IMG/VR virus record: IMGVR_UViG_3300032214_000039
Span: 1 to 31,080 of that record
Source: a virus
Length of the DNA: 31,080 nucleotides
Reading direction: 5' to 3' (one strand)
Each line of letters opens with the position of its first letter. Position 1 is the first letter of the stretch. Made by a program: the position numbers and the translations under genes. The notes under the pieces are model-generated. The model was given only the letters and a program-made list of their open reading frames with translations. It made no database searches and was not told the DNA's origin. Shown piece after piece: positions 10,301-16,438 of this stretch.

Positions 10301-10684
10301 GCCGAAGGTGCCGCCAACCGTTCCTTCCATGCCCACATCAGCCTGCGGCTTGTAGCCATAGGCAATGCTGCGGATGCCTTCACGCGCCGGGGCTTCATAC
10401 CGTTCCGGCAGGGCTGCTGCGCCGCCGAGCAGGGCGGACTCAAACATACCGACGGCACCGCGAGCGATGCCCTTGGGGATTTCCCCGAGGTAGTTAAGGA
10501 CGCCTTCACCCTCATTGGTGATTTGCTGCCCGTACTTGGTCTCGTAGTCTTTGGCGAAGGAAAACTCGCGGTCCCGCAGGACTTGGTCAATGCGAATTTG
10601 TTCGTCAACCGTGGGTTCATCACCGCTAATAGTGAAACGATAGGGGCGGTTACTAAACTCCCCGCGCTTGACGATCTCGGCCAT
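4334..10684 (-). CDS. Very large polyvalent virion-associated protein with zincin protease and FtsK-gamma-like winged-helix segments
   Basis: The product is 2116 residues, starting at ATG 10684 behind a GGGG sequence. In order: an N-terminal region (1-100); a Gly/Ala-rich hydrophobic stretch (about 100-270) of the kind seen in ejected internal proteins; an Ala/Pro-rich linker; a winged-helix-like segment (about 358-416) resembling the FtsK gamma domain; low-complexity Ala/Pro repeats with KYRKAAEAAA twice (about 485-525); a zincin site HEMTH (H1011, E1012, H1015) with EFMAD (E1055-D1058) as the likely third ligand; and a long helical C-terminal half with hydrophobic segments near 1560-1590 and 1830-1860. 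This is the architecture of phage polyvalent proteins, thought to be packaged and injected. It is the last gene of the late unit. The peptidase assignment is fairly sure, whereas ejection is inferred from family behaviour. Confidence 0.8.
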   Translation of the reverse strand: MAEIVKRGEFSNRPYRFTISGDEPTVDEQIRIDQVLRDREFSFAKDYETKYGQQITNEGEGVLNYLGEIPKGIARGAVGMFESALLGGAAALPERYEAPAREGIRSIAYGYKPQADVGMEGTVGGTFGEALGSFGALGLTSLIPGGQFAAPALAVGAGAGEASERARAEGATEEERGAAALLGAPVGALELLPIKFIKVLGKPATGTIVNRLTRAAAEGGVEGAQEAATTIAQNLIEQGVYNPEQGTFSDTGEALGYGAGVGALVQGLLDLLPGRSRTATPPAPQEEAKAPTLALPAPEAATGALPAPGTLDPLAAAQTPDVVVPPAPAGAVRGGPGVNVPPLSLEATATANSIGSDPQMLSAVEAIEAEGKATVGVIQKALGLSYPAANGIMRKLESVGAVSKYEKGKERALTLPFKVSAIRGATVATPATPAEAPAEPAIKTEPTDVPKATVTAVPGAAVPVTNEAAAKADVPAVDTPPEAAPQPKYRKAAEAAAQTAVPAQATAVEPVAAPEPKYRKAAEAAAAATAAAPAQEVVNVPEAAAVEPEEVGVSAPSGGQSVEGGGRPADDTGGPARVEAPAGGGLGGSVPVPVGTAATAGEQPAPLTAPAFTGSPTEMQVRDAERQLAPMRDVREVAANSAAQTELEAAWAARMADKPELASLINDYSIPDALVLDDPTTSEDKRKVLDLFQPGAVKKGKKGAAPAENAQMYFSQFKRPIDALEFIVADATLENQRFKNQKALEAETGALPAGDETISPVEREFFSGMTQERAKQALAWVEANMSPQAQAKVRDLQRKYRKAQEAKVPNKVISSLPGSTAIGGRAANTEERAALEQELTVQATEDTTKKAQAKAAADAARSRMGGLDNLLAAVQETKAPIKPRVVGTRKMTAEDQIDLVVDKILGLKFNRPQEVLDLGSPLHPAVVNQLRRGNLEMALRALQMYAPNDRIKRIIKALAPFSQGTSVQIIKDLKDDSGRALSGQYRRAFPGKPSEILLNEDTGLSIETLLHEMTHAATINEMRNPASPLRKRMEKLFKNVKPMLSTSNGSSDVMEFMADAFSVPSFQQELAGLYPQGGRFSALWQFANDAINLVRRLIGMQPRPLSNALDLTDQMVMQILDFPISMTEISTPDEGATILNRVAQVDGSFPGRTKEFAQQFGDDASGVLAGASWGAKRTILGFMGMQPLADVASHYKIDGAYDLQDGIQQMDAAAIKSDQEVDGVLQIAQGWVKKNPNLKPLFDRIVTRSTVNQVDPSLTREKALKKYGADSDKMRMYDTLQKDWAAIGKDGRDLYNNMRQLYRKQYERLREALSGKIDFILSSNPELAAEVKKSIYTKFFDMNRIEPYFPLARKGDFWLEYSAFDPETGTTEPVKEAYDSPRARDRAAKELEAMAEVTKGPDGKPIFNYYSTLDVVRQGRTPDSLFVRDTLSIIRSNLANTGVDAATASSIQQEITRLFVDALPETSFAKSLQRRKNTRGYMEDSLEALRVKGYSLGRQGVRYAYSNKIRAVADAIQDQARNSSDQNKVAVIEELVARANFATNPPADMFERMVQTVNRGAFTFTIGLNVSSALVNLSSVPVVLYPYLSGRYGSRSSAAAIGNAYKLFLNSGLSREIELPAQFQGQNTTKVRSMPSIDNYFVLNSNNEYVLRDDIAPELRPMLQELAPLVDVASKNGQLNRSIYYDSIGAEDVGRARSFGDRFAAVSGAMFHQVERANRQVALVAAYNLELARLRNKPTEAERGLTEAERRTRAAERAVYQATETGGGATLATAPRWAQKGIGRVALMFKNYGLSMFYLQMKLAKQLTLGSNDPDFTPEDRRTAFNQLVGLQLSSFALAGIAGVPLYGLVSTVANAFLDDDEEDADMLTRRYLGAGLYKGFLSDISGLDISSRIGLTGLLIRENRYNTDPSAEETLVANLGGPAWSTATQFGRGVSEFYKAMTGDEGDMVRGIENMVPAAIRNFIKSGRYLSEGGAIETRRGDVITGDLGSSDLLGQMLGFTPTKATLQQDINQLKVKISNAVSEKRSRLSKLYYIALREGDIDGAQEVLEDIRSFNEGVAQSFPDAVIDGEFLKRSLKSHQRTSGEMLKGVSVSPAVREGLVDLESMYNQGFQLF

Positions 10685-10695
10685 GTTGTACCCCG

Positions 10696-12606
10696 TTACG
10701 TTTTTGTGCGGACGTCAATGGCCTCGCCAGACTCCGCTTCGGCACCACCACCATACAGCTCGTTTTCGAGTCCGGCAATCTGCGCTTTGGTACGGGCGTA
10801 CTCATCAGCACTCTGCGGGAGCGGGACCCCGGTGGGGGCGAGGGAGTCAAGACGACCATACAGGGTATCAAGCATGGAGATTGTATCCTGCCGAGCGTAG
10901 CGTCCAAGTGTCGCTGCCTGATAAGCCGTGAGCCCGCCGCCACCAGCCGCTGCCTTAGCACGTGCTGCGCGAGACTGCTCGAGGGCACCGAGGAGTTCGA
11001 GACGGTCTTTGTCATACTGATCCCGTGCACCGCGCACCGCTTCTACGCCCTTGAGCCCGGCTTCGCCGAGAGCGCCGCCGAGCGTCGGCTGCGTGGACGA
11101 CATGAGGTTCAGACCGACCTGCGCCAGTGCCAGCCACTTGTCCTGCTCAGCCGCCTTCTCACGCTTCTGCAGCATGCTCATGAGCTCTTGCTCATAGGAC
11201 GACATGCCACCAGCTCCGCCAGCTCCGCCAGCTCCGCCAGCTCCGCCAGCTCCGCCAGCTCCGCCAGCTCCACCGGACGGCGCGTCGGGCTGCACTGTGG
11301 GTGTAGTTTTACCTGCCGTATCGCCTGCGGGAACGGCCCCACCCTTACCCTCTTCCTTGGCTTTCTTCGCCTCCTCCGCCATAGCCTCGGGCGTAGCGGC
11401 TTCCGCGGCAGCGCGATCTTTAAGGATTCGCTCCTGCTCCTCGGTCGTGCGACCGCCGAGACCGCCAAGCAGATCGTCAATGAAGGGACTTCTAAGCGGA
11501 TCGCCCGCGGGGTTAGCCTGCGCCTCTTCAAACGCCCGCTGCCTGCCACCCTTGGGCCGTTCCGGCGCACGTTCCGCCTGTATGGCGGCCATAATTCTAG
11601 CTGTCCGGTCGAGTTGGTCTTGGTAAGCGGCTTCGCCCGCGCCCATCGCGGCTGCGGTATTCGCCATATCCATTATGGAGGCCCCACCGACTTCTCGACC
11701 GAGTTCCTCAAACACAGGGCCACGAGCTATCGGGGTTTCTGCACGGGCTACTGGAGCTCCCATCGCGCGTTCATCGAAGCCTTCGCCGCCGGGGATACCT
11801 CTCTCAGTGCGGACACGCTCGTTCTCTGTCAACACAAGCGCACTGGGCACCTGCGAGTACGGGCCAGTAGCCGGTAGCGGGGACAGAGGCGAAGCCGGAG
11901 CTGCATCTGCGCCGGGCATAGCAGGCATAGCCGGAGCGCCAGCAATAGAGGGAAGCCCTGCCGGAGGTGCACCAATGGTTTGCGCCGAGATCGACGGCAC
12001 AGTCGGCATATCAATAGCAGCGGGAGTGGCCAGCGGGCGCGAAGCACCGAACGCGAACTGCTCTTCTTGGAACCGGCGATCCAGATCAGTCTGCGACGGG
12101 AAAGTCGCACCGTCTCCGACGGGGTCCATAGCCATCATGCGGTTACGCTCGGCGCGCTGTGCTGCACCGGCCTCGATCCGTGCGGCTTCTTCCTCACCGA
12201 GAGCATCGAGGTACTGAGAAACCGACATGCCCGCGCGGTTCGCCATAGCGATGACCGTCGGGTCGGTCTCGGCTTTACCACCGGCCTTCATCTTTTTCAC
12301 AAAACCGCCAGCGTACATAGCCTGCACGCCTGTGTTCTGCGTCATGTCAGTGCTCGGGGCCATAGCCCGGGCCATATCGGCGATGCCGCCCTGCGGGACG
12401 CCTGCGGCTGCGACAGCCTCTTGAGCTACCGTGCCACCGTCGTCCTTAGACTGTTGTACCGTGAAGTCGTCCTGCATGCGCTTGCGGCGCATGATCTCCC
12501 CAAGAACGAGGAACTGCGGGGCGTTACCCGAGGGTGCCTGCATCTCCCGCACGAGCTGGTCCTGCGAGAAGTTTTTCAGCTGGTCTTGGAGTTGGACGAT
12601 GTTCAT
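10696..12606 (-). CDS. Gly/Ala-rich virion-associated protein, probable internal virion protein
   Basis: The product is 636 residues. Its ATG (12604-12606) overlaps the stop of the upstream gene as TAATG, so translation is probably coupled. The N-terminus is helical, the middle is rich in Ala, Pro and Gly, and FVKKMKAGGK (about 102-111) matches a short motif seen in other structural genes of this unit. A pure Gly-Gly-Ala run (about 445-465) comes from a 9-bp tandem repeat. The C-terminal third (about 470-600) is strongly helical and may form a coiled coil. It lies between the repeat-rich virion protein and the polyvalent protein, the usual place for internal or ejection proteins of podophages. 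I do not recognise a named family. The stop is 11 bases before the polyvalent start. Confidence 0.7.
   Translation of the reverse strand: MNIVQLQDQLKNFSQDQLVREMQAPSGNAPQFLVLGEIMRRKRMQDDFTVQQSKDDGGTVAQEAVAAAGVPQGGIADMARAMAPSTDMTQNTGVQAMYAGGFVKKMKAGGKAETDPTVIAMANRAGMSVSQYLDALGEEEAARIEAGAAQRAERNRMMAMDPVGDGATFPSQTDLDRRFQEEQFAFGASRPLATPAAIDMPTVPSISAQTIGAPPAGLPSIAGAPAMPAMPGADAAPASPLSPLPATGPYSQVPSALVLTENERVRTERGIPGGEGFDERAMGAPVARAETPIARGPVFEELGREVGGASIMDMANTAAAMGAGEAAYQDQLDRTARIMAAIQAERAPERPKGGRQRAFEEAQANPAGDPLRSPFIDDLLGGLGGRTTEEQERILKDRAAAEAATPEAMAEEAKKAKEEGKGGAVPAGDTAGKTTPTVQPDAPSGGAGGAGGAGGAGGAGGAGGAGGMSSYEQELMSMLQKREKAAEQDKWLALAQVGLNLMSSTQPTLGGALGEAGLKGVEAVRGARDQYDKDRLELLGALEQSRAARAKAAAGGGGLTAYQAATLGRYARQDTISMLDTLYGRLDSLAPTGVPLPQSADEYARTKAQIAGLENELYGGGAEAESGEAIDVRTKT
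11211..11273 (-). repeat. 9-bp tandem repeat coding a Gly-Gly-Ala run
   Basis: The unit CAGCTCCGC (plus strand) occurs six times exactly and a seventh time with one change, with no spacer. Because the unit is three codons long, gain or loss of copies changes the length of the Gly/Ala linker without breaking the frame. Confidence 0.95.
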
Positions 12607-14630
12607 TACTGGAATGCCCTATAGAGAGACAAGCCGGAGAGTCCGGCACCGAGCGCTTGCTGGAGCGGGTTAGTGTAGACCGAGTTCGTAGCGGTGGTCG
12701 TGCTGGCGTTTGCCACCGGCAGGCCCCGAAGAATGTCCGAGTAGAACCCAAGCTGTTCTTCTGGGTAACCCTGCTGGCGCAGGAAGTCTTGGTATCCAAT
12801 ATCAAGCCCGGCTTGCGCCTCGCCCTGCTGGGCGCGACCAATAGCTTCCAGCATCTGGGCATTCTGAATTTGCGCCGCGCGGCTTTGCTCGCCCAAGTTG
12901 GCCAGCTGCCCAGCCTGCCCTGAGTAGAATCCGAGAGCGTCGAGCCCGAACTGCTGTGCGGCACGGTTTTCCCCGGCCTGCGCACCTTGGACCCGTGCCA
13001 CCTCTCCAGCCTGTGCGGCTTGGATACGTGCGGCCTCATCGAGGCTGATACCCTGTGTACGGGCAAGCTCAGCGGCTTGCGCCTGCTGCACTCGGGCAGC
13101 CTCGTCAATGCTGATGCCTTGGGTCCGTGCAAGTTCCGCTGCCTGCGCCTGTTGGACGCGAGCCTGCTCCTCTTGCGACATTCCCTGCACCCGGGCGGCT
13201 TCGCCAGCCTGTGCGGCTTGGATACGCGAAGCCTCGTCGATGCTGATGCCTTGGGTCCGAGCGAGTTCTGCTGCGCGAGCTTGTTGTACCCGCGAGGCTT
13301 CTTCGACGCCGATACCTTGGGTACGTGCAAGTTCGGCAGCGCGTGCTTGTTGCACTCGGGCAGCCTCTTCGATCCCGACGCCCTGAGTGCGAGCCAGTTC
13401 GGCAGCGCGAGCCTGCTGCACTCGTGCCATTTCTTCCTGCGACATACCTTGGACGCGGGCAGCCTCGCCAGCCTGAGCCTGCTGAATACGTGCTGCTTCC
13501 TCGACACTGATACCCTGAGTGCGGGCCAGTTCGGCGGCACGGGCCTGCTGGACACGGGCGGCTTCTTCGATACCGATACCTTGGGTCCGCGCAAGTTCTG
13601 CGGCACGAGCCTGCTGGACACGGGCAGCCTCTCCGGCAATCCCGCTCTGCACCCGGGCGGCTTCGCCAGCCTGAGCCTGCTGCTGCGCCATACGTGCCGC
13701 ACGATCCTGTTCAAACATACGCTGGGCATCGCCATACGCCGTCGAAAGCCCCTGTGCTTGGAGTGCGCCTTGGCGTTCCAGAAGATCACGCTCTGCAAGA
13801 CCCTCCTGAACCGCGGCGCGTGAGCCCCCAAAAGCGCCTGCCTGAACCGCGCGAGTGCTTCGCCCTTGCCGAGCAATATCATAATCTTCCTGCGCCCGGC
13901 GCTTTTGAACGTCCACCACATTTTGCATGTAGGGGTCCATGTAACGAGCCGCGTCGCTCCCTGCGAACTCACCCGCGGGGCCAAAACCAAATTCGCGGTA
14001 TCCCGCCTCGGAGAACTCTGAGAACGGCTGGGCTTGGGCCTCACGGAAGTCGGCGAACGGCGTAGCTTGGCCTGCTTGGAAGCCACCAAACTCGCGACCT
14101 TGTGCCTCGCGGAAATCGGCAAACGGCGTAGCCTGCCCAGCTTGGAACTCCGCAAACGGACTAACAGCAGCCTCGCGGAAATCACCAAACGGTGTGGCCT
14201 GCCCAGCTTGGAACCCACCGAACTCACGCCCCTGCGTGGCTTGGAACCCCGCGTAGGGTGCCGCCTGCCCAGCTTGGAACCCAGCAAAAGGTTGTGCTTG
14301 GCCTGCTTGGAACCCACCGTACTGCGAAAACTGATAGGGAGCCATAGAGGCTAGGCCCATAGCACCTTGCGCAGCGCCCCGTGTCATACCGGCGGCTTCG
14401 TTCAAATAGGGCGTGCCCGCCGCTGCAAGATTGCGGGTAGCCTGCTGCGAAGCACCGATATCACCAAACTGGCTCGATTGCGCGACACGGGGGGCCCCAT
14501 AGGTCTGATAGGGCCGCAAAGACTGTGCCTCGGCACGTCCGAGCATCCGCTCGAAGTATGGCTTGAACTCGTCAGGGATGTTCGTCTGCGTAATTGTCTG
14601 CTCCGTCGGAGCACTGCTTCCCTTACCCAT
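12606..14630 (-). CDS. Repeat-rich virion protein with two 11-residue-period arrays, probable internal virion protein
   Basis: The product is 674 residues. The ATG at 14630 overlaps the end of the upstream gene by 8 bases. After an N-terminal domain (1-105) come ten 11-residue units of the type GFQAGQATPFA (106-215), with Phe at two fixed places. A helical region follows (about 216-334). Then come ten 22-residue units (335-554) of the type AARVQQARAAELARTQ plus GIGIEE, each made of two 11-residue halves (xARxQ...E). The second array should form a long right-handed (hendecad) coiled coil. The C-terminal 120 residues look globular and end hydrophobic (GLSLYRAFQ). Neighbours are virion proteins. 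A long rod inside or on the particle, or an ejected fibre-like protein, fits the sequence but is not proven. Confidence 0.75.
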   Translation of the reverse strand: MGKGSSAPTEQTITQTNIPDEFKPYFERMLGRAEAQSLRPYQTYGAPRVAQSSQFGDIGASQQATRNLAAAGTPYLNEAAGMTRGAAQGAMGLASMAPYQFSQYGGFQAGQAQPFAGFQAGQAAPYAGFQATQGREFGGFQAGQATPFGDFREAAVSPFAEFQAGQATPFADFREAQGREFGGFQAGQATPFADFREAQAQPFSEFSEAGYREFGFGPAGEFAGSDAARYMDPYMQNVVDVQKRRAQEDYDIARQGRSTRAVQAGAFGGSRAAVQEGLAERDLLERQGALQAQGLSTAYGDAQRMFEQDRAARMAQQQAQAGEAARVQSGIAGEAARVQQARAAELARTQGIGIEEAARVQQARAAELARTQGISVEEAARIQQAQAGEAARVQGMSQEEMARVQQARAAELARTQGVGIEEAARVQQARAAELARTQGIGVEEASRVQQARAAELARTQGISIDEASRIQAAQAGEAARVQGMSQEEQARVQQAQAAELARTQGISIDEAARVQQAQAAELARTQGISLDEAARIQAAQAGEVARVQGAQAGENRAAQQFGLDALGFYSGQAGQLANLGEQSRAAQIQNAQMLEAIGRAQQGEAQAGLDIGYQDFLRQQGYPEEQLGFYSDILRGLPVANASTTTATNSVYTNPLQQALGAGLSGLSLYRAFQ
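12969..13628 (-). repeat. 66-bp (22-residue) tandem repeat, ten copies, coiled-coil coding
   Basis: Ten consecutive 22-residue units fill residues 335-554 without spacer. Two types occur: type A (AARVQQARAAELARTQ...) and type B (AARIQxAQAGEAARVQ...). Their order along the protein is A A B A A A B A A B, which points to duplication of blocks larger than one unit. Confidence 0.93.
13986..14315 (-). repeat. 33-bp (11-residue) tandem repeat, ten diverged copies
   Basis: Ten consecutive 11-residue units (residues 106-215) keep Phe/Tyr at positions 2 and 10. They alternate between GFQAGQATPFA-like, DFREAQxxPFA-like and xFxxxxGREFG-like versions. The aromatic spacing is not that of the coiled-coil array further along, although the 11-residue period is the same. 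Confidence 0.85.
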
Positions 14631-15066
14631 CGCTCAACTCCATCCTGTAGGCTATATATTCAGGTTCCCACCCGTATTTAGCCAACCATCTTCCCCAAGC
14701 CTTGCGACCGAATCCTTCGAGGTGCGTGCACCCGTTGTCTCGCGCGTACTTACTCATAGCACGTTGCACCATGGGAAGCCACTCCGCCATGCGAGTTCCG
14801 CCGATCCAGTCAAGCGCCATACCGCGGTGCGGGCCCGGGTAGCCCACAATCCTGCTTGTTATAGCCGCAACGACTTCGTCGTCGTCCAGCACGACCCAGA
14901 GGACATATGTGTCCGACATTATGCCGTCGTACACGTCCTGCATGGAGAACTTGCCGCGGGCGGTGTCAACAGAGCGTTTTAGCACGCGCGTCACATCTGC
15001 CCATACGGCGTTAACGAACGCCTTGGGTACCGGGGTGTAGACCAAACGGGTGGTCACATCCTTCAT
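14623..15066 (-). CDS. GNAT-like (acetyltransferase-fold) phage protein
   Basis: The product is 147 residues. The ATG (15064-15066) overlaps the previous stop as ATGA. A beta strand with LWVVLDDDEVVAAITSRIV, then a helix around MVQRAMSKYARDNGC, then LEGFGRKAWGRWLAKYGWEP matches the common pattern of short phage GNAT-like proteins found among podophage structural genes. The canonical acetyl-CoA loop (Arg-x-x-Gly-x-Gly/Ala) is not obvious, so catalytic activity is doubtful and the fold may serve a structural or unknown role. It sits between two virion genes and overlaps both. Fold assignment is moderate and function is unknown. Confidence 0.6.
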   Translation of the reverse strand: MKDVTTRLVYTPVPKAFVNAVWADVTRVLKRSVDTARGKFSMQDVYDGIMSDTYVLWVVLDDDEVVAAITSRIVGYPGPHRGMALDWIGGTRMAEWLPMVQRAMSKYARDNGCTHLEGFGRKAWGRWLAKYGWEPEYIAYRMELSDG

Positions 15067-16142
15067 GCAACGGCCTTTTTCTTGAGCACCTCGGGTGCCT
15101 TATTACCGGCGGAGTTCACCGCGGACAGGAACCCACCACCAAACTTCCTCTCGAGTGCGTCAGTGGCATCCTTGCGGAGCACGAACTCGCCGTCGGCGAG
15201 GAGCACATCTTGTTCGCCATCAATCGTGGCAGGCACCTTGTCGTCTACGCCGGAACCATCGCCGGGGCCGCGGACCATACCGTTCTCACCGTTAGCGAAG
15301 CGCTCGCGGGTGTCATCGAACTCACCGGACTGCACGGAGTCTACTAGATCGCGCAGTGCATCCTCGCCATACTTGGCTACGAACTTACCGAGGGCGATCT
15401 CTGGCTGCGGGTGCTGACCCTTGATGGCGGATATGGCATCGACGATTTCGGTCTTCTCGTTGGGCATCTCCACTTCGCCGCCCTCAGCGAAGGTGCGTAT
15501 GGGGTTATCCCGGTAGTCGACAAGCTCTTGATACGAGGGGTTGCGGGAGATGCCGTAATCAAACTCGGGGTCGACACCGGGGGTGTATCCTGCGCCGGGC
15601 ATCTGGGCCTGCATCGGGATTGGCAGCATTTCAGCTGGCCCGCCAGTGCTTGCTGTGGGCTGTGTGCCGACGCTCGGAGGTGGGGTAGCGAGCGCTCCAC
15701 CAATGGCGGAGCCAATACCCTCGGCAGAGCCCATGAAGTCCATGCCACTGCGAAGCCCTGTACCAATAGCGCCCGAGCCAAACAATCCCGGCTGGGTGGT
15801 TGTAGCTGGGGGCATCAAGGCGTTAATACCGCCCGCCGTGCTAAGCGGGGTGCCTGTTGTCATAGCGTTAGCACCGGTACCGATTGTGCTCTGGCCCGGC
15901 AGTGGCTGCTGCAGTGCGCCGCCCGCTGTGCTCCCCATGAGTCCGCCGACGAGCTTACCCCCTACGAAAGAGCCGAGCCCGGCTCGGAGACCCGCACCGA
16001 GATCTTTTTGTTCGATGGCCGTACCGACCCCCTGCCCTATGGCCCCAGCGAGAAGCGGGCTGGCGAGGGCGGCGATGCCGGTGGCACCGGCGATGGCCGG
16101 GGCAAAGGCGGACCCAAGAAAGCCCAAGATCATCGGAAGCAT
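15063..16142 (-). CDS. Gly/Ala-rich virion structural protein with conserved GDGSGVDDKVPA / DGEFVL motif
   Basis: The product is 359 residues. AGAGGG lies 6 bases before the ATG at 16142. The first 100 residues are a hydrophobic Gly/Ala stretch with possible membrane-active helices. The middle is Gly/Pro/Thr-rich. The C-terminal third holds FAEGGEVEMP, then MVRGPGDGSGVDDKVPATID, and LLADGEFVLRKDATDAL. The Gly-Asp-Gly...Asp-Asp-x-hydrophobic-Pro-Ala block followed by 'DGEFVL' is, from memory, a hallmark of virion proteins downstream of the tail-stabilisation gene in HMO-2011-type podophages. The membrane-like start would suit a protein that enters the host envelope on infection. The exact role is unknown. 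Confidence 0.7.
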   Translation of the reverse strand: MLPMILGFLGSAFAPAIAGATGIAALASPLLAGAIGQGVGTAIEQKDLGAGLRAGLGSFVGGKLVGGLMGSTAGGALQQPLPGQSTIGTGANAMTTGTPLSTAGGINALMPPATTTQPGLFGSGAIGTGLRSGMDFMGSAEGIGSAIGGALATPPPSVGTQPTASTGGPAEMLPIPMQAQMPGAGYTPGVDPEFDYGISRNPSYQELVDYRDNPIRTFAEGGEVEMPNEKTEIVDAISAIKGQHPQPEIALGKFVAKYGEDALRDLVDSVQSGEFDDTRERFANGENGMVRGPGDGSGVDDKVPATIDGEQDVLLADGEFVLRKDATDALERKFGGGFLSAVNSAGNKAPEVLKKKAVA

Positions 16143-16186
16143 GGCAGTCCCTCTAGCGAGTTTGGTACAACTTAGCAGATGCCGCG

Positions 16187-16438
16187 TTACACGACAATCC
16201 GAAGCTCTCCTGTCGATGTTTTATAGACGTCCCCGGCGATGAGCCCTCCGGCGATAGCGGCGGCATTGTTGGCGTACACCGGCAGCGCGGTCAGCGTTAG
16301 CGTAGTGAATAGGGCGTCGCCGGGGTTGTTGACCTGTTGCACAAAAACCGAGAAGGCGCGGATGACCTGCGCCATATATTGCCGGTTATATTCGCCCGGC
16401 GGCGTCGGGAAGAACGGTGCTGGTGAGCTGCTGGGCAT
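16187..16438 (-). CDS. Small conserved structural-region protein
   Basis: The product is 83 residues. Its ATG (16436-16438) shares one base with the stop of the stabilisation gene (TAATG), so translation is coupled. A Pro-rich start (PFFPTPPGEY) is followed by a helix (YMAQVIRAFSVFVQQVN) and a beta part ending GDVYKTSTGELRIV. The last part resembles the short 'GDvY...g.l.i' element that closes many tail-fibre or tail-associated proteins. It is probably a small tail component. I do not know a named family, and no transmembrane segment is evident. Confidence 0.65.
   Translation of the reverse strand: MPSSSPAPFFPTPPGEYNRQYMAQVIRAFSVFVQQVNNPGDALFTTLTLTALPVYANNAAAIAGGLIAGDVYKTSTGELRIVV

Noticed and set aside
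12969-13628. Regular 66-bp repeats that might be mistaken for a CRISPR array
   Set aside because: There are no unique spacers. The units are contiguous codons of one protein. The same holds for 26052-26645.
12524-14317. A 597-residue minus-strand frame overlapping the repeat-rich virion gene
   Set aside because: It is the shifted reading of the 33- and 66-bp repeats and yields Arg/Pro/Ser-rich text. The 674-residue frame has the sensible repeats and the coupled start and stop.
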